Of a stretch of DNA of 27,376 bases, positions 7,492 to 14,506 are shown piece after piece. Origin of the DNA: Alphaproteobacteria bacterium (GTDB lineage: Bacteria; Pseudomonadota; Alphaproteobacteria; Paracaedibacterales; JAKBAR01); contig JAIESS010000017.1 in the NCBI GenBank assembly GCA_019745755.1, forward strand, positions 1 to 27,376, in the 5' to 3' direction. How positions within the stretch are numbered: position 1 is the first letter of the stretch; each line of letters starts with the position of its first letter. Under the pieces are notes generated by a model. It saw only the letters and a list, made by a program, of their open reading frames with translations, had not been told where the DNA came from and did not search any database. Position numbers and translations under genes: made by a program.

Positions 7492-9541
7492 TTTTTATCA
7501 TGTCGTTCGCCCACTTCTGGATGCTCTTGGATTTGATGGCGAAGATCATATTCTTGTAGAAGCCATACCTCATCTTGCTAAGACATTAACCCTTGATGAT
7601 CTTAGAGAATTCATGGCTCATCTTGGATTTACAAGTCAGGTTAAGAAGAATGTACGCTTTCAAAATCTTCCCTTTCATCCTGGTATTCTGATAGTAAAAG
7701 ATAAGCTGTATCTCGTTACTCATTCGAATGATATTGAAGTAGAGCTCATGGATCTTTCGTCCAAAACCACTATGACTCTTCCACGAACTCATATTCTTAA
7801 AGGCACATTTTGTTATTTTTTAAAAGCGACACAACCCATTGGCATCAAAGAATCATGGATACGGGAAATCATAACGCGCTTTAAACCCCAAGGTTTTCAG
7901 CTCATTAGTATCGGTTGTCTTAATGCCCTTTTTGCCCTTACTCTTCCTCTTTTTATACGGTCTGTTTTTGATTGGGCCATTCCAACAAAATCCACAGAAA
8001 CCCTCAACTATCTTCTTGCCGGACTTGTTCTTGCCCTTCTTTGTCATCATATTGTCCATGGCTTTCAAAATAAAAGCCTTGCTTATGTTGGAGCACGCCT
8101 CAATATGATTATCGGCACGTCCGTTGTCACAAAAATTCTAAGACTTCCTTATACCCTTGTTGAAGGAGCGTCTGTATCAGAACAAGTTTCCCGTATTAAG
8201 CAATTTGATGGACTTAAAGATTTTTTCACATCCCCCGTTGCACAACTTATTCTTGAAGGTCCTTTTGTCATCTTTTTCCTCATTGTCCTTGGCATCATCG
8301 CAGGACCAATTGTTATTATTCCCATTGTTCTTATTCTCTTTTTTGCCATTCTTGCCGCTATTATTTTCCCAATGATTCGCAAAGGCACTCATCTGAGCAG
8401 CATGACCTACAACCACAAGCTATCGTTTATGCTTGAGGCTTTTAGTAAAATCAATACGCTTAAATATCTTGGTGGCGAAGCAATGTTTAGCAAGCGGTTT
8501 GATGAGAAAAGCTACAACCAGAGCAAAGCTGCGGAAAATAATGAAGTCATTACAGCTTATGCCTCTAATCTCTCTCAGATCTTGATTAAAATTGCAGGGA
8601 TAGCCACAATTCTTTGGGGTGCTGTTCGTGTTATGGATGGGGATATGACCGTCGGCAGCCTTGTGGCTGTTGTCCTTTTGATTTGGCGAGCACTTTCTCC
8701 TCTGCAAGCAGCGTTTCTTTTCTTAAGCCAATTTGATCTTACAATGGCGACTATCCGTCAGATTAACCAACTCATGGCTTTACCTAATGAAAATTATGCT
8801 CCCCCTCATGTGACACGCCCCATCACAAAGGGTGGTATTTACTGCCATAACGTCAGTTTTCGCTACCCCTTATCGTCTACACCGTCCCTTCAAGGCATTA
8901 CATTGGAAGCAAATCCTGGTGAAATCGTGGCTATTATAGGGGAAAATGCTTCGGGAAAATCGACACTTATTAAATTGTTGTTAGGATTTTATAAACCTAT
9001 TTCTGGCAGCATCTATTTAGATCATTTAGACGTAACGCAAATACCCGTGAATCATTTAAGACATGCCATTAGCGCTGTGCCTCAAAATGTGCAGTTTTTT
9101 CATGGCACAGTGGAGCAAAATCTTCTTTTATCAAACTCCGTAGCATCCCAGAACGATATTATCAAAGCCTGCAAGCAAGCTTTCGTATGGGAAGATATTT
9201 GCAGACTTCCCCATGGATTAAATACGAAACTCACGGATCGCTCCATCAGCGGACTTAATACAGGGTTTCAACAAAAACTCTCCCTTGCTCGCGCCTATTT
9301 AAGGGATAGCGAGGTTCTTTTACTTGATGAACCTGGTAGTAATCTTGATTTTCAAGGAGACGAGTGGTTCAAACAAACCTTACTTGCCTGGCACGGCATA
9401 AAAACAATGATCATTGTGACCCACAGACCCAGCATTGTGAACCTTTCGGATCGCCTTCTCGTCTTATCAGAAGGAAAGATGCGATATTTTGGCCCAACAC
9501 ATAAGGTTCTTGAAATTATGAAACAAGAAGGAACAGCCTGA
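7475..9541 (+). CDS. Type I secretion ABC transporter subunit 2 with N-terminal C39-like region
   Basis: The protein has 688 residues. Residues 1-135 resemble the inactive C39-peptidase-like domain of HlyB-type exporters: VRPLLDALGFDGEDH, then an HPGILIVKDKLYLVT stretch, with no catalytic Cys. The membrane domain spans about 150-430 and the ATPase domain starts near 455. Walker A is GENASGKST (489-497), the Q-loop AVPQNVQFFHGTV is intact, Walker B is LLLDEPGSNLD with D618 and E619, and the switch His is H650. The signature motif is LNTGF (594-598) instead of LSGGQ. Start codons at 7475 and 7481 are both possible, and both overlap the end of the first ABC gene. The stop overlaps the next start as TGATG. 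The missing Ser of the signature motif is odd, because the first subunit lacks it too. Confidence 0.88.
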   Translation: MRMSYNFYHVVRPLLDALGFDGEDHILVEAIPHLAKTLTLDDLREFMAHLGFTSQVKKNVRFQNLPFHPGILIVKDKLYLVTHSNDIEVELMDLSSKTTMTLPRTHILKGTFCYFLKATQPIGIKESWIREIITRFKPQGFQLISIGCLNALFALTLPLFIRSVFDWAIPTKSTETLNYLLAGLVLALLCHHIVHGFQNKSLAYVGARLNMIIGTSVVTKILRLPYTLVEGASVSEQVSRIKQFDGLKDFFTSPVAQLILEGPFVIFFLIVLGIIAGPIVIIPIVLILFFAILAAIIFPMIRKGTHLSSMTYNHKLSFMLEAFSKINTLKYLGGEAMFSKRFDEKSYNQSKAAENNEVITAYASNLSQILIKIAGIATILWGAVRVMDGDMTVGSLVAVVLLIWRALSPLQAAFLFLSQFDLTMATIRQINQLMALPNENYAPPHVTRPITKGGIYCHNVSFRYPLSSTPSLQGITLEANPGEIVAIIGENASGKSTLIKLLLGFYKPISGSIYLDHLDVTQIPVNHLRHAISAVPQNVQFFHGTVEQNLLLSNSVASQNDIIKACKQAFVWEDICRLPHGLNTKLTDRSISGLNTGFQQKLSLARAYLRDSEVLLLDEPGSNLDFQGDEWFKQTLLAWHGIKTMIIVTHRPSIVNLSDRLLVLSEGKMRYFGPTHKVLEIMKQEGTA

Positions 9542-11073
9542 TGACGGATAACATCAAACCAAGTGCCCCACCTAAGACTAGGACAAGCACTGAGTCAGAT
9601 ACACAGGCTAAGTCAAAAGAGGCCGCAACAGATAGTTCCAAAAACTCCACAAAAAATGGTACTTTGCCTCCATTGGTTAACCAAAAAGCAACAAAATACG
9701 CATCCCAACTCGAGCAAGACCATCAGCACCTTAATCAAATGAAAAAGGGTAATGATCAGTTTGCCACCGTTAAAAAACGTATGCCTGGTCTTGGAAGGCC
9801 CACAGCCCTTTTAGAAGAAGGACAACCTAAAGGAAGCCGTCTTAGTATTTTTATTGTCAGTATTATGATTCTAGCATTTCTTGCTTGGGCGTCTTTAACC
9901 CCTATAAAAGAAGTGGCTATTGCTCAAGGCCAAGTTGTTCCATCCACCTTTGTTAAAACCATACAACATCTTGAGGGGGGCATTATTAAACATATTTATG
10001 TTGAGGATGGCTCTGAAGTTAAAGAAGGTGACATTCTTATTCAATTAGATACGGCCTCCGCAACCTCCGAACTCGAACAAATTCATGCACGAGAAACATC
10101 CCTTCGTATCAAAGCAGAAAGACTTAGAGCTTTTGGTATGAATGAAAAACCAGATTTTAAACAATTCAGTGGTAATTTTCAAAATCTCGTCGAAGATCAA
10201 CAGTCTATTTTTGATATGCAAAGCAAAAACCGTGATGATCAACGGGAAATCATTCAAAAGCAGCTTAATCAACGTAAAGCAAGCCTTACAGCTCAAGAAG
10301 GTCGTGTTAAAGACTTAGAACATCGTGTGAGTGTTCTTGAAAAACAACGTGATGTTCTAAAGGGCTTATATGAAAAGCATCTTAAAACAGGTACAGAATA
10401 CCGTGGCGCTGAAGACCTCTTATCGGAAGTGATGGTCGAATTAAATCAAGCAAAAAACACGGCGCTCGAAAGCCAACAAGGTATTGGTGAGCTTGAAAGT
10501 CGTTTTTTGGAACTTGATACGCGTCTTCGCAATGAATCTCTCATCGAAATGGGTAATGTAACAGGTGAGATTGCGCAACTCATAGAGGCAAAACTCAAAC
10601 AACAAGATCGCGTAAAACGACTTGCCATTACAGCTCCCGCTGCAGGTATTATCAAAGGACTTAAAAACACAACACTTCAAGGTGTGATTCAACCGGGTGC
10701 CGAAATTCTTCAAATTGTCCCCAAAGAAAATCTTGAAATTGAAGCCAAAGTACAACCCAAAGATATGGGCAAGCTTCGTTCGGGACAAAATGTGATGGTT
10801 AAAGTTACAGCCTATGACTACACACGTTACGGTGGCATTAACGGAACAGTAAAAGCAGTCTCAGCAACAACCTTTGTCGATGATAAAAATGTTCCCTATT
10901 ACCGTGTCCTTATTTCATTAAAGAAGAACTACCTTGGTGAGGACCCGCATAATAATCATTTAACCCCAGGCATGACGGTTCAAGCTGATATTGAAACAGA
11001 TCAAAAAACGCTTCTTGCCTATCTTGTCAAACCCGTCTATATCGCTGTCCAAGAATCTTTTAGAGAGAGATAG
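9541..11073 (+). CDS. HlyD family type I secretion periplasmic adaptor
   Basis: The protein has 510 residues. A long hydrophilic cytosolic tail (1-99, rich in Ser, Thr, Lys and Gln) precedes one membrane helix (about 101-119), then the adaptor core. FVKTIQHLEGGIIKHIYVEDG starts the first lipoyl half, a coiled coil covers about 190-345, and ITAPAAGIIKGLKNTTLQG with GAEILQIVP forms the second lipoyl half. A beta-barrel part follows to the end, with LTPGMTVQADIETDQK near the C-terminus. It bridges the inner-membrane ABC pair to a TolC-like channel, which is not encoded here. The cytosolic tail is longer than usual and could help recruit substrate. Translation is coupled to the second ABC gene. 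Confidence 0.93.
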   Translation: MTDNIKPSAPPKTRTSTESDTQAKSKEAATDSSKNSTKNGTLPPLVNQKATKYASQLEQDHQHLNQMKKGNDQFATVKKRMPGLGRPTALLEEGQPKGSRLSIFIVSIMILAFLAWASLTPIKEVAIAQGQVVPSTFVKTIQHLEGGIIKHIYVEDGSEVKEGDILIQLDTASATSELEQIHARETSLRIKAERLRAFGMNEKPDFKQFSGNFQNLVEDQQSIFDMQSKNRDDQREIIQKQLNQRKASLTAQEGRVKDLEHRVSVLEKQRDVLKGLYEKHLKTGTEYRGAEDLLSEVMVELNQAKNTALESQQGIGELESRFLELDTRLRNESLIEMGNVTGEIAQLIEAKLKQQDRVKRLAITAPAAGIIKGLKNTTLQGVIQPGAEILQIVPKENLEIEAKVQPKDMGKLRSGQNVMVKVTAYDYTRYGGINGTVKAVSATTFVDDKNVPYYRVLISLKKNYLGEDPHNNHLTPGMTVQADIETDQKTLLAYLVKPVYIAVQESFRER

Positions 11074-11212
11074 GTCATGGGTTTTGTGCGCAATATTCTG
11101 TAATAGTTCCATCTCCTTCCAAAGATCAATATTTTTGCCTAAATGTCTGAATGACATCGTGTAATAGGTTTAGTTGTTTAATCCCCAAAAAAATCACCTC
11201 TACACAAACTTC

Positions 11213-11227
11213 TTAACCTTTTGTTAA
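11213..11227 (+). promoter_or_regulatory. CtrA-like box before the exported orphan at 11307
   Basis: The sequence CTTAACCTTTTGTTAAC holds a perfect TTAA-N7-TTAA, and a TATGTA -10-like element starts at 11244. It closely matches the box before the secretion operon: TTAAC, a pyrimidine, TT, a pyrimidine, then TGTTAA. The rest of the 11074-11306 gap shows no gene and no clear terminator. Confidence 0.55.
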
Positions 11228-11306
11228 CACTTTCGCCTTACTTTATGTATTAGAGCGGCAACAGCTACTCTCGCCATTTACTTGAATGACAAAAAGGAGA
11301 ACACCT

Positions 11307-11867
11307 ATGATTGCAGTCTATGTTTTTGTTAGCCTATTTATTGCTGGCCTATGCACGATGGTGTCTGCAGGAGCACCAGGGTCTTCAGCAGTAGTGACAC
11401 CCTCTCCTTATAGTCAAGGGGTTCAAAAAGCTAAAAATGAAGCAATCATTAAAGATTATTTTAATAGTCATGGGAAAAATGTTGGCACCACAGAAGCCCT
11501 CATGAATGCGGGAGAGTCTTCTGAAAGAAGTCAGCGATTAAGAGGAGTTGACCGTATTGATGGTGTCGATATAGAAAACACGCACACTCCTTCGAAAGAC
11601 GAGGCTATACGATCTGTCGATGACCACGTGAGGCAAGCCCAAAATGCCGTCGAGCAAGATCTTAAACAAACAGCAATTGTTGAAAATGTTGTAAGTAATG
11701 AGAAGAACCCTCCTGCTTTTGCAAAAAATGAGGCTGGTGAGCCAGATAACGTGAATGAACTCGTCAGGCGCGAAGAACATAAACGGGGTGAAGATGTGAA
11801 ACGTGACCCAATTCCACCAGAGGTTATTCGACAAGCTATGAAATACAGCGCACTTGGTGGAGCATAG
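11307..11867 (+). CDS. Exported hypothetical protein
   Basis: I do not recognise this protein of about 186 residues. The start at 11307 is favoured over an in-frame ATG at 11286, because AAGGAGA lies just before the later ATG and the resulting N-terminus (MIAVYVFVSLFIAGLCTMVSA) is a clean signal peptide with cleavage near VSA/GAP. The mature part is hydrophilic and highly charged, rich in Asp, Glu, Lys, Asn and Val, with no cysteine, no repeats and no membrane segment. It is probably mostly helical or disordered. It follows the secretion operon but has its own promoter-like region. The Sec-type signal argues against it being a classical type I substrate. Confidence 0.7.
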   Translation: MIAVYVFVSLFIAGLCTMVSAGAPGSSAVVTPSPYSQGVQKAKNEAIIKDYFNSHGKNVGTTEALMNAGESSERSQRLRGVDRIDGVDIENTHTPSKDEAIRSVDDHVRQAQNAVEQDLKQTAIVENVVSNEKNPPAFAKNEAGEPDNVNELVRREEHKRGEDVKRDPIPPEVIRQAMKYSALGGA

Positions 11868-11956
11868 ATACAAAAAAGGAAATTTCTCGACATTTGGGCG
11901 CTATGAGCGTAGTTTTGATGGATTAAATTTACATAATTATTACCTGTTTATACACC

Positions 11957-12595
11957 ATGGACCAACAACGTCGTCGTTTATGGGGCAGATCTCTATCTCG
12001 CCCCCTCTCCCCTACTCTTGAGGCTCTTTATGAAAAGAGGATGGGTACGCTCTCCTATGATACAAAAGATCAAACGTTTTGGAAGACATTCTCATCCTAT
12101 ACCCTGGAAATTGGTTTTGGCGACGGCGAACATTTTCTCCAAATGGTGCGCGCTCATCCTGATCAAGGATTTATTGGGTGTGAACGCTTTATCAATGGTG
12201 TTGCGAAAGTTATAAAATCCCTTGATGAGAATCCTGCATCAAACGTACGTCTTTATGTTGATGATATCCATTTGCTTTTAAAAAATATTCCTCGTAGTAT
12301 TTTGAGTAAAATCTATGTCCTTTTTCCGGATCCCTGGCCGAAAAAGCGTCATAACAAACGTCGCCTTTTAAACCGTGATTTTATAACGCAATGCCATCAT
12401 CACATTACCCCCGGCGGACTCCTTTGTATGGCCTCCGACATTGAGGATTACCGAGAATTTATCCAAGAAGAAATCGAGACCATTCCTCACTTGTTTGAGG
12501 TTGATGCAATCACTGAAGCACCTCTTACAAAATATGGCCGAAAAGCTGTGCGGGAGGGCCGTACATCTAAAATGTTTATCTATAAAAAAATTTAG
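11957..12595 (+). CDS. trmB: tRNA (guanine-N7-)-methyltransferase
   Basis: The 212-residue TrmB makes m7G46 in the variable loop of tRNAs, using S-adenosylmethionine. The SAM-binding loop LEIGFGDGEHF (about 50-60) is followed by FIGCERFINGVAKV. The family-specific FPDPWPKKRHNKRRLLNRDF carries the residues for tRNA binding and catalysis, and the C-terminus has TKYGRKAVREGR. The N-terminal RRRLWGRSLSRPLSP is typical of alphaproteobacteria. No good ribosome-binding site precedes the ATG. CATAAT at 11932-11937 could be a -10 close to the start, which would leave a very short leader. The gene looks intact, with a decayed transposase directly downstream. Confidence 0.94.
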   Translation: MDQQRRRLWGRSLSRPLSPTLEALYEKRMGTLSYDTKDQTFWKTFSSYTLEIGFGDGEHFLQMVRAHPDQGFIGCERFINGVAKVIKSLDENPASNVRLYVDDIHLLLKNIPRSILSKIYVLFPDPWPKKRHNKRRLLNRDFITQCHHHITPGGLLCMASDIEDYREFIQEEIETIPHLFEVDAITEAPLTKYGRKAVREGRTSKMFIYKKI

Positions 12596-12613
12596 ACGCT
12601 GTCGACCCCTTAA

Positions 12614-13110
12614 TTATATAAGCCATAGGTAGATTTCAGCACGCCCTGCAAAAGCAAGATAGACCGAAGCTGTTTTATCCTAACAGCTCACAAGATCTTG
12701 AAAATACTTGAGTTTATTGAACATGCGCTCAATCAGTTTGCGCTGTTTATAGTTGCGCCCTTTAAAGGTCTTTGTCAAAACACTGCACCTCCTTGCAATT
12801 GAATTGGGGAGGATGAGGTGGGCCCCATAGCTTTTGATTCTTCTACAATATAATTCGCGTCATATCCCTTATCAGCAAGCAGAGCTAAGTCTTTACCCAT
12901 TCCATGTCAGCATCATCAGCCAGAAGGGTGTAAAAATTATCTGCCATCAAAAAAGGTTTGAGGAAATTTTTATCTCTTGTCTGCCCAGCGTTTAAAGCGT
13001 TTATGCGCACTTGACCACTTGCCATAGTCAGGTGGAAGCGATAACCAACAGTCACCGCTTTGGCCCACCCAAATCCCCCCTCCACAGAGCGATGATTATC
13101 CTGCGCCGTA
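12614..13110 (-). pseudogene. Decayed, internally deleted IS5-family transposase
   Basis: On the minus strand, pieces of one transposase appear in order but in different frames: WVGQSGDCWLSLPPDYGKW and SSAHKRFKRWADKR around 13065-12975, then a stop; DADMEW around 12910; LALLADKGYDANYIVE (12889-12841) with ESKAMGPTSSSPIQLQGG; a frameshift near 12780; TFKGRNYKQRKLIERMFNKL; a stop where RYDK is expected; then ASVYLAFAGRAEIYLWLI. The order and motifs fit the IS5 family (IS427-like group). The part between DADMEW and ADKGYDAN, which should carry the DGS catalytic Asp, is missing. Terminal inverted repeats and target duplication were not recognised. The element fills the 535-bp gap between trmB and ychF. 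Confidence 0.88.
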
Positions 13111-13130
13111 ACACCCCTTTACATAACACT

Positions 13131-14228
13131 CTATACATTAAACCTAAAATGAAATACATCCCCATCTTGGGCAACATAGTCCCTACCTTCAAGGCGTAGT
13201 TTGCCGGCCGTTTTGGCACCGGCCTCCCCCTTACAATCGACATAATCTTGATAGCTGATCGTCTCAGCACCAATAAAGCCGCGCTCAAAGTCTGTATGTA
13301 TACGCCCCGCAGCCTGGGGGGCTTTGGAACCACGCGTTGTTGTCCATGCACGCGCTTCTTTAGGACCAATGGTGAAGAAGGTAAGAAGCCCTAAAAGTTT
13401 ATACCCTTCATTGAGAATTTGGTAAAGACCCGTTTGCTTAAGGCCCAGGCTTTGCAAAAATTCAAGCTGATCCCCTTTGGGAAGGGTTGCTACTTCCGCT
13501 TCAATAGCTGCTGAAATAACAATGGATTTCGCACCATTTTTAGCAGCATACTCTGCAACAGTGTGGCTGTATGCATTTCCTGTTGCTGCATCATCCTCAG
13601 ATACATTGCACACATAAAGAATAGGCTTGCTTGACAGTAATTGCAGCTGTTGATAAAGGTCTTCTTTATTTTTATCAGGCTTATATATGGATGCAGGCTT
13701 GCCGTCTTGGAGGAGTTTGAGAATGTCTGCTGCCATCTCTCCCATGTCTTTGGCATCCTTATCACCACCTTTAGCGCGCTTAGCAAGGCTTTGAACGCGT
13801 TTTTCTAAGCCCTCCATATCGGCAAGCATAAGCTCCGTCTCGATAGTGGTAAGATCTCTGAGTGGGTCCACTTTACCATCCACATGGGTGATATCGTCAT
13901 TATCAAAACAGCGCAGCACATGAACAATGGCATCCACTTGACGAATATGACCAAGGAATTGATTGCCCAGGCCCTCACCCTTGCTAGCACCACGTACAAG
14001 TCCCGCAATATCCACAAACTCAAGTTGGGTTGGAATGATTTTTTGAGATCCTGCAAGAGCTGCTAGCGTATCAAGACGTTCATCCGGCACACCCACACGC
14101 CCTGTATTGGGTTCGATGGTGCAAAATGGATAGTTCGCTGCTTCCGCTGCCTGCGTTGCTGTAAGCGCATTAAAAAGGGTGGACTTTCCCACATTAGGAA
14201 GCCCAACAATACCGCAATTAAATCCCAT
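13131..14228 (-). CDS. ychF: Obg-like P-loop ATPase YchF
   Basis: The protein has 365 residues. The P-loop is GLPNVGKST (9-17), the switch region reads DIAGLVRGASKGEGLGNQFL, and the nucleotide-specificity motif is NVSE rather than NKxD. This is the family change that favours ATP over GTP. A central coiled coil (about 130-190) and a C-terminal TGS domain (LLTFFTIGPKEARAWT through GAETISYQDYV) complete the usual YchF layout. It is a ribosome-associated regulator of translation and stress in well-studied bacteria. The gene often sits next to pth, which is absent here. Its stop lies about 20 bp from the transposase remnant, and the gene appears undamaged. Confidence 0.96.
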   Translation of the reverse strand: MGFNCGIVGLPNVGKSTLFNALTATQAAEAANYPFCTIEPNTGRVGVPDERLDTLAALAGSQKIIPTQLEFVDIAGLVRGASKGEGLGNQFLGHIRQVDAIVHVLRCFDNDDITHVDGKVDPLRDLTTIETELMLADMEGLEKRVQSLAKRAKGGDKDAKDMGEMAADILKLLQDGKPASIYKPDKNKEDLYQQLQLLSSKPILYVCNVSEDDAATGNAYSHTVAEYAAKNGAKSIVISAAIEAEVATLPKGDQLEFLQSLGLKQTGLYQILNEGYKLLGLLTFFTIGPKEARAWTTTRGSKAPQAAGRIHTDFERGFIGAETISYQDYVDCKGEAGAKTAGKLRLEGRDYVAQDGDVFHFRFNV

Positions 14229-14376
14229 AACCTGCTATTTCTTTTCGTTTTATTTTCTTAAGCTTTACATGATTTATAGCCAGCCTGGAACTGTTTTTGT
14301 GTATCTCTAGACAAAACCAAAGACGTATTGACCCTCAAGGTTTATGAACGTTTTTTCTAACTCATCTTTTATTCTT

Positions 14377-14447
14377 TATATATCCTCATATATTCCTTAA
14401 TAAAATTGCCCACAAGGATATATACATATCAACAAGTGAGCAATTTT
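14377..14447. repeat. Two interleaved inverted repeats in the gap upstream of ychF
   Basis: TATATATCCT (14377-14386) is repeated inverted as AGGATATATA (14415-14424). AAAATTGCCCAC (14402-14413) pairs with GTGAGCAATTTT (14436-14447) at 11 of 12 positions. The arms interleave in the order A-B-A'-B', so they can form either two alternative hairpins or a pseudoknot. The rest of the 14229-14506 gap holds no gene that I can see. Confidence 0.55.
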
Positions 14448-14506
14448 CATATATTTTATTGGGTTTAATTCCACAGCCTACTTTTTAAATCGCTGCAGTT
14501 TTTTTA

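Noticed and set aside
11286..11306. An earlier ATG for the exported orphan
   Set aside because: The AAGGAGA ribosome-binding site lies between the two ATGs and would be inside the gene, and the later start gives a clean signal peptide.
11307..11867. A classical type I secretion substrate next to the exporter
   Set aside because: It has an N-terminal Sec signal and no Gly-Asp-rich RTX repeats.
12599..12614. Terminal inverted repeat of the transposase remnant
   Set aside because: GACGCTGTCGACCCC at the left had no convincing inverted copy near 13090-13130.
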